From Lysinibacter cavernae (GTDB lineage Bacteria; Actinomycetota; Actinomycetes; Actinomycetales; Microbacteriaceae): 64,000 nt of DNA. The notes below the pieces were generated by a model, which saw only the letters and a list, made by a program, of their open reading frames with translations, searched no databases and was not told the DNA's origin. This document shows, piece by piece, positions 35,970 to 45,334 of the stretch (the first letter of the stretch is position 1; the number at the start of each line of letters is the position of its first letter). The translations under genes and the position numbers were made by a program. The stretch lies in the NCBI RefSeq assembly GCF_011758565.1, contig NZ_JAAMOX010000003.1, forward strand, positions 248,001 through 312,000, read 5' to 3'.

Positions 35970-36736
35970 TGACGTCAGCAACCCTGGTTATCATCCCCAC
36001 ATACAACGAACGCGAAAACATCGCGTCGATCGTTTCGCGAGTTCGCGCAGCAACGCCAGAGGTAGACATCCTCGTTGTTGACGACAACTCCCCCGACGGC
36101 ACTGGCGCAATCGCCGACGAGCTCGCGGCAGCGGATAACGCAATTTCGGTCCTGCACCGCGTTGGCAAAGAGGGCCTCGGCGCCGCATACAAGCACGGCT
36201 TCCGCTGGGGTCTTGAGCGCGGCTACGACCGACTTGTCGAGATGGATGCCGATGGCTCCCACGCGCCGGAACAGCTGCCTGCGTTGCTTGAGGCAAGCGA
36301 GCACTCTGACGTTGTGCAGGGTTCCCGCTGGGTCCAAGGCGGCTCCGTCGTAAACTGGCCGCTCCACCGCCAACTCATCTCGAAGGTTGGCAGCATGTAT
36401 GCCCGCCTGATGCTCGGCGTTCCGGTGAAAGATGTCACGGGAGGCTACCGCGTCTTTAGCGCGCACGCGCTTGAGACCATCAGGCTCGAAACCGTGCACA
36501 GCATGGGATACGGCTTCCAGGTCGACATGTTGTTCCGCGCCCACCAAGAAGGCCTTCGCATCACGGAGGTACCCATCACATTTGCCGAGCGCGAGTACGG
36601 CGAATCAAAAATCTCGATGGGAATCGTTGTCGAGGCCATGCTGCGCGTGACCGGGTGGGGCATCCGCAACCTCCCAGCCCGCCTTCGCGGACAGGGGCGC
36701 CCAGCCGAAACGGCAACTGCAAACAGCCGCGGTTAG
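35969..36736 (+). CDS. ppm1: Polyprenol-monophosphomannose synthase
   Basis: The 255-residue GT2 enzyme transfers mannose from GDP-mannose to polyprenyl phosphate on the cytoplasmic face. The GT-A core is intact: VIIPTYNERENI, DILVVDDNSPDGTG, HRVGKEGLGAAYKHGF, VEMDADGSHAPEQLP (the DxD metal site) and FAEREYGESKIS. No membrane domain is fused, as in the separate Ppm1 catalytic proteins. ATG at 35969 has GAGGAC upstream. It is coupled to the GT-C gene before it and converges with a four-base overlap on the ABC operon. Confidence 0.93.
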   Translation: MTSATLVIIPTYNERENIASIVSRVRAATPEVDILVVDDNSPDGTGAIADELAAADNAISVLHRVGKEGLGAAYKHGFRWGLERGYDRLVEMDADGSHAPEQLPALLEASEHSDVVQGSRWVQGGSVVNWPLHRQLISKVGSMYARLMLGVPVKDVTGGYRVFSAHALETIRLETVHSMGYGFQVDMLFRAHQEGLRITEVPITFAEREYGESKISMGIVVEAMLRVTGWGIRNLPARLRGQGRPAETATANSRG

Positions 36737-37785
36737 GACGCGACAGGCTCACGCCTGACAGCAACCGGGCGCTCAATAAAGTTGAGGCAAACTGCGTCGC
36801 CAACGAGCAACCGCTCGTGGGAGCTGTGCTGCACAGAAAGCAGCTCGCCGCTCGTCAGCTCAACGAGCGTGCGCCTGAGCGAACCCAGAAAACTGCTCGA
36901 ACGGACGACCGCAAACAGGCCGTCACTCGCGAACTCAATATTCTCCGGCCGGATGTAGACGGTCACGGCGCTGCCGTCCTCAAGCGATTCCTGCGTTGGC
37001 AGCGCTGCCCCGTGCACCATCACTCGTGACCCGCTGACAACACCGCTCAGCCGATTGCTGAGGCCAACAAATTCCGCGACAAACGACGATTCGGGCACGC
37101 TGTAGAGCTCCTCTGGCGTGGCCACTTGCTCAACCTGACCGTCGCGCATAACCGCGACTCGGTCCGCAACGGCGAGGGCCTCCTCCTGGTCGTGAGTCAC
37201 AAACAACGTGGTCATCCCCAGTTCGGCGTGAATGCTTTTGATCTCTTCACGAAGCTGCACGCGCACCTTCGCGTCGAGGGCGCTGAGCGGTTCGTCCAGC
37301 AGCAAGACCCGTGGGCGAGTGACGAGTGCCCTCGCGAGCGCAACGCGCTGCTGCTGCCCACCAGAAAGCTGATGCGAGTAGCGGTCCCCAAGGTGACCGA
37401 GGCCAACGAGGTCGAGACTTTCGGCCGCGCGCTTCAGTCGCTGCCCTGGTGAGACTTTGCGCATCCGAAGGCCAAACTCAACGTTTTCGCGGACGGTGAG
37501 GTGAGGAAACAGCGAGTACGACTGAAAGACCATGCCAATGTCGCGCCTATTGGTTGGCACTGAAGAGACGTCTTCGTTGTCGATCAGGATGTTTCCACTT
37601 GTGATCTGTTCAAGGCCGGCAAGGCTGCGCAAGGCTGTCGTTTTGCCGCAACCAGATGGTCCAAGCATCGCAAGCATCTCGCCAGGCCTGAGCGCAAGGT
37701 TGAGGCCAGCGAGCGCACGCTGACCGGAGTAGTCCTTGGTCACCAAACGAAATTCGACGGTGGTTCCAACTCGGTCTTCGGTCAT
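36733..37785 (-). CDS. ABC importer ATPase (PotA/FbpC type)
   Basis: The 350-residue ATPase has Walker A GPSGCGKTT, Q-loop VFQSYSLFPHLTV, signature LSGGQQQR, Walker B VLLLDEPLSALD and FVTHDQEEAL. The C-terminal part (from about residue 240) is a TOBE regulatory domain (YIRPENIEF). The subgroup serves polyamine, iron, thiamine, sulfate or phosphonate importers. I start it at ATG 37785 with AAGGAA upstream; the open frame extends further but over the permease gene. It is the last gene of the four-gene unit and overlaps the permease by four bases. Confidence 0.92.
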   Translation of the reverse strand: MTEDRVGTTVEFRLVTKDYSGQRALAGLNLALRPGEMLAMLGPSGCGKTTALRSLAGLEQITSGNILIDNEDVSSVPTNRRDIGMVFQSYSLFPHLTVRENVEFGLRMRKVSPGQRLKRAAESLDLVGLGHLGDRYSHQLSGGQQQRVALARALVTRPRVLLLDEPLSALDAKVRVQLREEIKSIHAELGMTTLFVTHDQEEALAVADRVAVMRDGQVEQVATPEELYSVPESSFVAEFVGLSNRLSGVVSGSRVMVHGAALPTQESLEDGSAVTVYIRPENIEFASDGLFAVVRSSSFLGSLRRTLVELTSGELLSVQHSSHERLLVGDAVCLNFIERPVAVRREPVAS

Positions 37786-38600
37786 GATTCCTTCTTTCCG
37801 CGTTTGGCGGTGCCAACGCGACCAATGATGATGAGCAGCACGCTGGCAAACGCGAGCGACAGCAGCGAGAAGATGACGGCTGCATACGGGTCGCTCTTCG
37901 AAACCTGCACAAGCGATGTCTGGAGATTGTTGCGGTTGAGCAGCGAGGCTATGGTGAACTCGCCGAGCACAACGGCGACGGAGATAAACGAGGCCGCAAG
38001 TAGCCCACGTTTGAGGTTCGGGACGATGACCCGCAATACGACGGTTGCCCATCCGGCTGAGAGCGACCTCGCCGCCTCGCTGAGCGTGACGATGTCAACG
38101 GTCTGCAGGTTGGCATAGATGGCCCTGTAGGCATACGGGAGGACCGTGATGCCGTATGCAAACGCCAGCGTCCACGCCGAGCTCCCAAAGATCCCGGTGA
38201 CAACCGAATACACGGGTGCGAGCCCAACCACCAGAACGATCGCTGGAACCGTGATCGGCACGATGCAAACGAACTCCAGAACCCGTTGGAGCCGAGGCAC
38301 CCGTAACTGCACCAAAATCATGGTCGGTACAAGCAGAACCAACACAATTGTGACCGTTGCCCCAGCAAGAATGAGCGAGTTGAGGATACCCTGAAACAGC
38401 GTCCGATAGCGCCGCTCGTTCTCGGGATCGATGATCGCGAGCCAGTGATCAAGCCCGTAGGAGCCCGGTCCGCCAACCCGAAACGTGAACTCAAGCATTG
38501 AGACAATTGGGATGGCAAAAACAATGCCGATACCGCTCAACAACACAATCCGCCCAAGCCTGGTCGGATGGGCGGCAACGGTACGGAGCCTGCGGTTCAT
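37782..38600 (-). CDS. ABC importer permease (second subunit)
   Basis: The 272-residue membrane protein has six helices and the binding-protein-dependent permease signature EAARSLSAGWATVVLRVIVPNLKRGLLAAS, which contacts the ATPase. The start at ATG 38600 overlaps the previous permease by four bases. It forms the channel with the product of 38597-39466. Its relation to PotC/FbpB-type permeases fits the PotA-like ATPase. Confidence 0.9.
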   Translation of the reverse strand: MNRRLRTVAAHPTRLGRIVLLSGIGIVFAIPIVSMLEFTFRVGGPGSYGLDHWLAIIDPENERRYRTLFQGILNSLILAGATVTIVLVLLVPTMILVQLRVPRLQRVLEFVCIVPITVPAIVLVVGLAPVYSVVTGIFGSSAWTLAFAYGITVLPYAYRAIYANLQTVDIVTLSEAARSLSAGWATVVLRVIVPNLKRGLLAASFISVAVVLGEFTIASLLNRNNLQTSLVQVSKSDPYAAVIFSLLSLAFASVLLIIIGRVGTAKRGKKES

Positions 38601-39466
38601 CGCTGCCACCGCTCGGTTCGGCGCTGGAGTGCCGAGTACGCGGTCATCAGCAACACCATGACAATGGTCATGCCAAGCGCAAGCGCCCCAGCCATGTTTT
38701 CTCGGCCAAGCACGGTGTCGGAGATGAGCGCGGCGCGAATCTGCAGCGGCACAATCTGCGCGCCCTGGCTGATGAGCGCCGCCGCCGTCGCGTAGCTGGA
38801 GAACGCATTGGCAAAGAGAAGCAAGAGGCAACCGAAAAAGGCAGGGGCAAGGATGGGCGCAGCAACTCGGCGCCAGAACGTCAGGCGGCTCGCGCCGAGC
38901 GTCGCCGCGGCCTCCACCCACTGAGGTTTGAGCCCCTCTAACGCCGGCATGAACGTAATCACCATGAGCGGCACCTGAAAGTAGATATAGGGCAGGAGCA
39001 GCCCAGGCACTTCGTAGAGCCAGACTCCACCCGCAAAGATGTTGATCCCAAAAACGTCGCGGAGGAGGACGGTGACGAGACCTTGGATGCCAATCGTGGC
39101 GATGAACGCAAACGCCAGCATGACGCCGCCGAACTGCGCAAGCACCCCAGAAAACGCGTCAACAAGGCCTCTCACATTGCTTCCTGAACGCAGACCGAGC
39201 AACGCGTAGCAGAGCAGGGCTCCGATCACCGCTCCGATCACCGCGGTGACGGCGGAGACCCACAGGGAGCTTCCGAAGGTGCGCAGTACCGCTGGGTCCC
39301 AGAGCGCTGCAACGTTGTCAAACGTAAATTGTCCGTCTTTGGCGAAGAATCCGGTGGCGATGGCAAGCGTTGTTGGAAGGGCAAGAAACAGGAGAACGTA
39401 CGCGGCAAATGGGGTGAGTCCGAGGAGGACCCACCCCTGCCGTCGCACGGTGGCGATCGATGTCAC
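38597..39466 (-). CDS. ABC importer permease (first subunit)
   Basis: The 289-residue permease of six helices carries the EAA-loop segment VEAAATLGASRLTFWRRVAAPILAPAF (about residues 185-211). It resembles PotB/PhnU-type subunits. It follows the binding-protein gene after three bases and overlaps the second permease gene. ATG at 39466 follows the binding-protein stop region directly. Confidence 0.9.
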   Translation of the reverse strand: MTSIATVRRQGWVLLGLTPFAAYVLLFLALPTTLAIATGFFAKDGQFTFDNVAALWDPAVLRTFGSSLWVSAVTAVIGAVIGALLCYALLGLRSGSNVRGLVDAFSGVLAQFGGVMLAFAFIATIGIQGLVTVLLRDVFGINIFAGGVWLYEVPGLLLPYIYFQVPLMVITFMPALEGLKPQWVEAAATLGASRLTFWRRVAAPILAPAFFGCLLLLFANAFSSYATAAALISQGAQIVPLQIRAALISDTVLGRENMAGALALGMTIVMVLLMTAYSALQRRTERWQR

Positions 39467-39469
39467 TCG

Positions 39470-40606
39470 CTAGGAAACGGCTGCGGCCCAGTCCGAAGCG
39501 AGCAGTGTGCTGGCGCCTTCGGTCTGCTTTGCGGTGAACTGTACGAGGTCGGCCGGGGGCTCTCCAACCTCATCAAGCACATCCTGGTTGACCGTCTTGG
39601 CTTCGACCATCGCGTTCAAGCGAACAGGGAACGCCCCGGCTTCGAGGTACAGGTTCTGTGCCTCATCCGAGAAGATGAACTCCTGCCACAGACGAGCCGC
39701 TGCTGGGTGAGGGGCGTCGAGGTTGATGGCCTGGTTGTAGTAGCTCCCGAGTGCAGCACCAGGGAGAATAGCTGTCTTCCACTCGATCGTGCCCTCGTTT
39801 GCTGCCGTGGCTGCAACGTTGTTGAAGCTCCAATCGATCACAACGGGGGTTTCGCCGGAGGCAATCGTTGAGGGAGTTGGGTCGAGGGGCAGGAAGTTGC
39901 CTGCCTTCTTGAGGTCAGCGAAAAAGTCGATTCCCGGCTTGATGTTGTCTGCCGTTCCGCCGTTCTGGAGGGCTGCCCACTGGACGCCTGCCGCTGCCGC
40001 TCCTGCCTGGGTCGGGTCGCCGTTCAACGCAACCTTTCCTGCGTAGTCGGAGGTGAGCAGGTCAGCGAGCTGCGAGGGTTCCTTGACCACGCCGGCGTCG
40101 TACCCAACCGACATCAGGCCGGTGTAGTCGTTGACCCACAGCCCGGTTTCTTCTTTGTTCTCGGCGGGGATGTCTTCCCAGGTTTGCACCTTGTAGGGCG
40201 CAAACTTCGCGGTTTCTGCGAGGGCGACTGCCGCGCCAAGGTCGAAGACGTCTGGGGCGGTATCCTGACCCTTCAGGTTGTCGGCGGCCTGGATCTCTTC
40301 GGCGCTCGACACGCTCGGGTCTGCCGAGTTCACCGTAATCTTGTAGGTCTGTTCGAACAGGTCGATGATCTTGCCGTAGTTGGCCCAGTCTTCTGGAAGG
40401 GCGATAACGTTGAGCTCGCCTTCTGCCTCTGCCGCGGCGACAAGCTGGTCAAAACCGCCAAAGGCGTCTGCGCTTGTTGCCGTTGTGGCGTCAACGCTTG
40501 AGGCGTTTGCCCCGTCGGTTGTGGCGTCGGCCGAGCCGGAGCATGCGCTCAGGCCAAGAGCAAGGACAGCTGCAGCGGCAACTGCAGGGATAATGCGTCG
40601 GGTCAC
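39470..40606 (-). CDS. ABC importer substrate-binding lipoprotein
   Basis: The 378-residue lipoprotein has signal peptide VTRRIIPAVAAAAVLALGLSAC and then a type II periplasmic-binding fold of the spermidine/AfuA-like cluster (NVIALPEDWANYGKIIDLFEQ, PDVFDLGAAVA, PVVIDWSFNN). The true start is GTG at 40606, with GGAGG six bases upstream; the longer open frame is spurious. The ligand may be a polyamine, opine, phosphonate or similar; sequence alone does not decide. It leads the four-gene importer operon. Confidence 0.88.
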   Translation of the reverse strand: MTRRIIPAVAAAAVLALGLSACSGSADATTDGANASSVDATTATSADAFGGFDQLVAAAEAEGELNVIALPEDWANYGKIIDLFEQTYKITVNSADPSVSSAEEIQAADNLKGQDTAPDVFDLGAAVALAETAKFAPYKVQTWEDIPAENKEETGLWVNDYTGLMSVGYDAGVVKEPSQLADLLTSDYAGKVALNGDPTQAGAAAAGVQWAALQNGGTADNIKPGIDFFADLKKAGNFLPLDPTPSTIASGETPVVIDWSFNNVAATAANEGTIEWKTAILPGAALGSYYNQAINLDAPHPAAARLWQEFIFSDEAQNLYLEAGAFPVRLNAMVEAKTVNQDVLDEVGEPPADLVQFTAKQTEGASTLLASDWAAAVS

Positions 40607-40742
40607 GTTTTCCTCCGTTGAGTACCAGGCCGGCCGCTGCTGTGTTGCGGCCAATACTTCCGGGCACAGGAGAGAGCATAAAAGTGCTACACGACGGTAA
40701 TGGGACCGGTCGGTGACGGCAAGGTGAACGACCGATGACCGA

Positions 40743-40795
40743 CTCTCGTGGGGCGCGTTTTTGCTCGTGGGGTGCGAAATTTCGCGCCCCACGAG
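40743..40795. repeat. Intergenic palindromic element type A, copy 3 (one outer arm)
   Basis: The core 40764-40795 is a 32-base palindrome of arms starting CTCGTGGGGTGCGAAA with one T/G mismatch. On the left a further CTCTCGTGGGGCGCG is present, followed by five T, but the right outer arm is missing. It lies upstream of the importer operon and 14 bases beyond the OsmC gene stop (both transcribed minus). Confidence 0.85.
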
Positions 40796-40809
40796 GGAAG
40801 AGACCGAGG

Positions 40810-41238
40810 CTAGGAGTTGAGCGTCGCGTCGAGCGTGATGCTGATTCCGGTCAGGGCTGCGGATACTGGGCAACCTACCTTTGCCGCCTCGGCAAGTTTG
40901 GCAAAGTCATCCGCTGAGATCCCTGGAACGGTAGCGGTGACCGTGAGCGCGCTCTGTGTGATCCCGGTTCCCGGCACAAAACTCACCTTTGCCGTTGTCG
41001 TCAGCGACTCTGGCGGGGTGCCGTTCTGGGCGAGCTCGTTTGAAAAAGCCATCGAGTAGCACGCCGCGTGCGCGGCTCCGAGGAGTTCCTCAGGAGTGGT
41101 TACCGAGTCAGAACCCTCTGAACGGGCTTTCCAGTTCACTGGAAGCGTTGCCGCCTTCGAGGAGTCGAAGCTCACGTTTCCGCTGCCTTCAAAGAGCGAT
41201 CCGCTCCACTGGGTTGTCGCTGAGCTTGTAATTGCCAT
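40810..41238 (-). CDS. OsmC/Ohr-family peroxiredoxin
   Basis: This 142-residue protein reduces organic hydroperoxides in the cytosol. The two redox cysteines are in HAACYSMAFS (about residue 56) and KVGCPVSAAL (about 121), the OsmC spacing. TTPEELLGAAHAAC is the family block. AAAGGAC precedes the ATG. It stands alone between the importer and the MMPL transporter. Confidence 0.93.
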   Translation of the reverse strand: MAITSSATTQWSGSLFEGSGNVSFDSSKAATLPVNWKARSEGSDSVTTPEELLGAAHAACYSMAFSNELAQNGTPPESLTTTAKVSFVPGTGITQSALTVTATVPGISADDFAKLAEAAKVGCPVSAALTGISITLDATLNS

Positions 41239-41288
41239 GTTGCTGTCCTTTCGATTTTGCTGAGGCTCTCGCCCGCCGCATGCTGGCG

Positions 41289-43541
41289 CTAGCCGTGGTT
41301 GGTGGATGCCGGCACGCTGGCGGCCGGCTGACGCTCACGGGACTCGTGAGCGAGTTTTGAGGGCCACCAGATCTTGGGGCCGATGTCGTACGTGAGGGCG
41401 GGGATGAGCAGCGACCTCACAACAACGGTATCGAGGAGCACCCCAAATGCGACGATAAACGCGATCTGCGCCAAGAACAGGATGGGGATAACTCCGAGGG
41501 CGGCAAAGGTCGCGGCCAACACCACGCCGGCCGACGTGATGACTCCTCCCGTTGCGGAAAGCCCCCTCAGGATGCCGTTGCGCGTGCCGTGCGCAATCGA
41601 TTCTTCGCGCACCCGTGTCATGAGGAAGATGTTGTAATCGATCGAGAGTGCAACCAAGAAGATGAAGGCATAGAGCGGGACCGCAGGGTCTGCTCCTGGG
41701 AATCGGAAGACGTGGTTGAACACAAGGGCTGACACCCCAAGGGCTGTTCCAAAGGACAGCACAACGCTCGCAAGCAGCAAGATTGGTGCAACAACGGCCC
41801 GAAGCAGCGCCATGAGAATGAGCAGGATCACAACGAGCACCACGGGGATGATGAGGTTGCGGTCGTGGATCGAGGCATCGTTTGAGTCCACCGCGGTTGC
41901 CGTTGGACCACCAACAAGAATGTCCTCAGACACGTCGGAGTGGAGGCCAGAGCGGAGGTCGCGAATCGTGGTCTCGGCCGCATCGGAATCCGCGGTGTCG
42001 CTGAGCGTTGCCTGAAGCAACACGTTGCCGTCGCTCACGGTTGGCTCGATGCCGTGAAAGACCGGGGGCAGCGCAGCTTGAGGAACCCCGACGGGGAGAG
42101 TACCCGATGGCGAGTCACGCGCTGCGGCGACGACGCTGTTCACTCCGTCGGCTGTCTTGAGATAACTGACCGCGGCATCCAGAGAGCCCTCAGGCACAAG
42201 GATGAGGGCAGGGCTCCCAGCGCCGGCTGGGAAATGCTCAGCGAGGGCAACCTGGCCGTCGCGAGCCATTGATTCCCCAAGCACCAGATCACTCTGCGGA
42301 ACACCGCTCGCCTTGAGCTGCGGCACCGCAGCGCAGGCAGCAAGCAGTACAAGCGTGCTCGCCACCCAGATGAGGCGGGGTTTGGCCGAAACGAATCGAC
42401 CAACACGTGGCCATAGTCCGGTTGCTGTCGGCCCGGAAAGCGCCGGGTGCTGCGAGCCGAACGCCGGACGTCGAGGCCAGAACGCCGCGCGCCCTGCCCA
42501 CATCAAGAGCGCAGGAAGGAACGTCATCGAGGCGAGCATCGAGACGAGGATGCCAACCGTCGCGACCGGGCCAAGCGCCCTGTTGCTGTTAAGATCGCTC
42601 AGCAGCAGGCACAGCAGCCCAGCAATCACCGTGCCTCCGCTCGCCGCGATGGGCTCGATGGAACCCCTGATCGCGGCAAGGGCCGCATCCCAGGTGGTTG
42701 GGAAGTCTCTGAGCGCCTCGCGAAACCGCGAAACCACGAGCAGCGAGTAGTCGGTCGCGGCACCGATCACGAGGATAAAGAGAATGCCCTGCACCTGGCC
42801 GTTGAGCAGGAACACGCCTGCCTTCGCAAGCCACCACACCACAAGGATGGTGCCCGATAGGGCAAACACACTCGTACCAAGAACGATCAGCGGAAGGAGC
42901 GGCGAACGATAGACGATGATGAGGATCACAAACACGGCGAGGAGAGCTACCCCAACAAGCAGCCCGTCGATTCCAGAGAATGCCTTGGTGAGGTCAGAGG
43001 TGAACACGGCGGGGCCAGCAAAGTACACGCTGAGTCCCTTCGGGAGATCCTTGCTCACCGTGTCACTGAGCGAGCTGACCACGGCGCTGATCGTGGCATC
43101 CGTGTTGATAAGCACGACGGCCTGGGCCGCTTTTCCATCGTCTGACACGGTCGCTGGCGAGCCTCCAAGCACCCCGTTAACCTGTTCAGCTGCGGCAACG
43201 GCGTCGCTAATCGCGTCGGTTTGTGTGGCGGTCAGAGCCGAATCGGAGGTGACAAGGATGACGGCAGGAATTGAGCTCCCGTCACGGAACCCGTCAAGCG
43301 ATTTCTGCACCTGCGTCGCCTCGGCGCTGTCGGGTAGATACGTGGTCTGGTCGTTGCTCGAAACTTCGCTGACCTTGCCAAAGTAGGGACCGCCAACGGC
43401 ACCAACCGCAAACCACGCGACGATGAGCACGGCGGGAATGGTGATGCGCAACCATCGAGGCGGCCTGCGCCTCCCCTCGTGAGCGCCTCTGTTGTTGGCG
43501 TGCTCAAGTGGGTGTCCGGCGGCCTCGGTGTGATGCTTCAC
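41289..43541 (-). CDS. MMPL-family RND transporter
   Basis: The 750-residue protein has two repeats of one helix, a large extracytoplasmic loop and five helices. GAATDYSLLVVSRFREALR (first repeat) and LSIDYNIFLMTRVREESIAHG (second) are the conserved helix-4 segments with the proton-relay Asp-Tyr pairs. A His/Arg-rich 28-residue N-terminus precedes the first helix. Relatives export lipids or drugs. GTG at 43541 overlaps the pncA stop (GTGA), so the two genes are coupled although their functions look unrelated. Confidence 0.9.
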   Translation of the reverse strand: MKHHTEAAGHPLEHANNRGAHEGRRRPPRWLRITIPAVLIVAWFAVGAVGGPYFGKVSEVSSNDQTTYLPDSAEATQVQKSLDGFRDGSSIPAVILVTSDSALTATQTDAISDAVAAAEQVNGVLGGSPATVSDDGKAAQAVVLINTDATISAVVSSLSDTVSKDLPKGLSVYFAGPAVFTSDLTKAFSGIDGLLVGVALLAVFVILIIVYRSPLLPLIVLGTSVFALSGTILVVWWLAKAGVFLLNGQVQGILFILVIGAATDYSLLVVSRFREALRDFPTTWDAALAAIRGSIEPIAASGGTVIAGLLCLLLSDLNSNRALGPVATVGILVSMLASMTFLPALLMWAGRAAFWPRRPAFGSQHPALSGPTATGLWPRVGRFVSAKPRLIWVASTLVLLAACAAVPQLKASGVPQSDLVLGESMARDGQVALAEHFPAGAGSPALILVPEGSLDAAVSYLKTADGVNSVVAAARDSPSGTLPVGVPQAALPPVFHGIEPTVSDGNVLLQATLSDTADSDAAETTIRDLRSGLHSDVSEDILVGGPTATAVDSNDASIHDRNLIIPVVLVVILLILMALLRAVVAPILLLASVVLSFGTALGVSALVFNHVFRFPGADPAVPLYAFIFLVALSIDYNIFLMTRVREESIAHGTRNGILRGLSATGGVITSAGVVLAATFAALGVIPILFLAQIAFIVAFGVLLDTVVVRSLLIPALTYDIGPKIWWPSKLAHESRERQPAASVPASTNHG

Positions 43542-44125
43542 GCTGCCGACTCCTCAACACGGACATTCGCGGCCTGCAAATCCACAAACGCCTGCGCGCT
43601 TGAGGCAGGCGCCACCCCCGCAACAAGATCAAGAAACACTCGGACGCTCAGCCCTACGGCAGCGGCGTCGAGGGCCGAGGCCCGGACACAGTAGTCGGTT
43701 GCGAGGCCAACAATGTCGATATCGGTGATGTCGTTTGTGGTGAGGATCGCCGCGAGGTCGGAGCCATCGCGGGTGTGCCCTTCAAAGGCCGAATAGGCGG
43801 GGATACCCTGGCCTTTTTCGATATGAACGGTGACACGATTCGCGTCAAGAAGCGGGTGATACTCAGCGCCCGTTGTGCCTGCCACGCAGTGCACCGGCCA
43901 CGTCTCTGAGTAATTCGGGGTGGCGTCGCCCGCAGCAAAATGTCCCCCGTTGAGCGAGCCTGCGGTGTGCCAGTCCCTGGAAGCGACGATGAGCGAGTAG
44001 TCATCGCCATGTGCCTCGAGCAGCCTCGTGATACCTGCGGCAACGGCTGAACCTCCCGTGACGGCAAGGGCGCCGCCCTCGGCAAAGTCGTTTTGCACAT
44101 CAACGATCAGCAGCGCGCGACGCAT
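43538..44125 (-). CDS. pncA: Nicotinamidase
   Basis: The 195-residue isochorismatase-fold hydrolase converts nicotinamide to nicotinic acid for NAD salvage. The catalytic triad is visible as Asp in IVDVQNDF (residue 9), Lys in IEKGQ and Cys in GLATDYCVRASALDA. Metal ligands are in SRDWHTAGSLNGGHF. ATG at 44125 has GGAGGAAACG before it; the upstream extension of the open frame is not conserved in type. Coupled to the MMPL gene downstream. Confidence 0.93.
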   Translation of the reverse strand: MRRALLIVDVQNDFAEGGALAVTGGSAVAAGITRLLEAHGDDYSLIVASRDWHTAGSLNGGHFAAGDATPNYSETWPVHCVAGTTGAEYHPLLDANRVTVHIEKGQGIPAYSAFEGHTRDGSDLAAILTTNDITDIDIVGLATDYCVRASALDAAAVGLSVRVFLDLVAGVAPASSAQAFVDLQAANVRVEESAA

Positions 44126-44259
44126 CGTTTCCTCCCCCGATTGACGGTTCACCTGCAACTCTAGCCGGTTGCCCCCGAGCCAGCGATGGAAGTTGGCGAT
44201 CGGCTTCGGTCGCACACAAACCATTCAGAGTAAGGCTTTCCGGCCTATCCAGGCGCTGA

Positions 44260-44277
44260 GTATCACAACGCTGATAC
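44260..44277. promoter_or_regulatory. GTATCA-N6-TGATAC inverted repeat upstream of corA
   Basis: A perfect 6-bp-arm palindrome with a 6-base spacer lies 61 bases before the corA ATG, in the divergent spacer from pncA. It looks like an operator for a dimeric repressor; the cognate regulator is not in this window as far as I can tell. Confidence 0.4.
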
Positions 44278-44338
44278 CCTTGGCACGGCGGCAGAGGAGA
44301 CCCCTCGAGCCTGGCCGCGAGTTCCAGAGGAATGCACT

Positions 44339-45322
44339 ATGACCCTCATGATTAACAGCATCTACATCGACGGCGAGCTGCAGCCACAATCACCAACACT
44401 TGAAGACACCTATGCGCGTCTGCACAGCGACGGAGGCATCGCGTACATCGCCCTGCATGAGCCTCCGGAAGCTGAGCTCAAGTCGGTTGCCCACGAGTTT
44501 GGGCTACACGAGCTGGCCGTTGAGGATGCCCTCCGCGGCCACCAGCGCGCAAAGCTCGAACGCTACGGAGACACCCTGTTCGCGGTGCTCCGCCCTGCCG
44601 CCTACCTTGATGCCGAGGAGACCGTTGAGTTCGGCGAAATCCACGTCTTTGTTGGGCCTAATTTTTTCATCAGCATTGTGCAGGTTGAGCCACGCGATGA
44701 CACAATCATCTCGCGCAGCCTCGAACGCATCAAGCGCAAGCCTGAGCTCTTCGCGATGGGCCCGCAGGCCCTGCTCTATGCGCTTTTCGACTCGGTTGTT
44801 GATGCTTACTCCCCCGTCGTTGACGGGCTTGAGCAAGATATCGACCAAATCGAAGAACAGCTGTTTGCCGGCAACTCAGAGGTCTCGCGGCGCATCTACG
44901 AGTTGTTCAGCGAGGTTGTCGAGTTTCAGCGCTCCACCCGCCCGCTCGTCTACATGCTCGAAGCGCTTCTCAAGGGGGCAGATAAATACGGTGTACCTGT
45001 TGAGCTGCAGCGCAGGTTCAGGGATGTTCGGGACCACGTTATCCGCATCGTTGAGCGCTCCGACTCGTTCAGGACACTGCTGCAGAACGCGCTGACGGTG
45101 AACTCAACGCTTGTTGCGCAGCAGCAGAATGACGACATGAAACGCATCTCAGCTTGGGCCGCAATTTTCTTCGCGCCAACGCTCATCGGTTCGATCTACG
45201 GCATGAACTTCGACATCATGCCTGAACTGCATTGGGAGTGGGGCTATGCGGGGGCCGTCGGAGGAATGGTGCTGCTCGCGGTCTTCCTCTACTTCGCCTT
45301 CCGCCGCCGCAAGTGGCTGTGA
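44339..45322 (+). CDS. corA: CorA-family magnesium/divalent cation transporter
   Basis: The 327-residue protein has an N-terminal cytosolic alpha/beta domain, a long stalk helix (about residues 180-265) and two C-terminal membrane helices. The selectivity motif YGMNFDIMPELHW lies between them (GMN at about 284), and the basic tail RRRKW follows. It forms a homopentameric Mg2+ channel. AGAGGA is seven bases before the ATG. It converges on the SUFU-like gene. Confidence 0.95.
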   Translation: MTLMINSIYIDGELQPQSPTLEDTYARLHSDGGIAYIALHEPPEAELKSVAHEFGLHELAVEDALRGHQRAKLERYGDTLFAVLRPAAYLDAEETVEFGEIHVFVGPNFFISIVQVEPRDDTIISRSLERIKRKPELFAMGPQALLYALFDSVVDAYSPVVDGLEQDIDQIEEQLFAGNSEVSRRIYELFSEVVEFQRSTRPLVYMLEALLKGADKYGVPVELQRRFRDVRDHVIRIVERSDSFRTLLQNALTVNSTLVAQQQNDDMKRISAWAAIFFAPTLIGSIYGMNFDIMPELHWEWGYAGAVGGMVLLAVFLYFAFRRRKWL

Positions 45323-45334
45323 TCGTCAAAGAAC

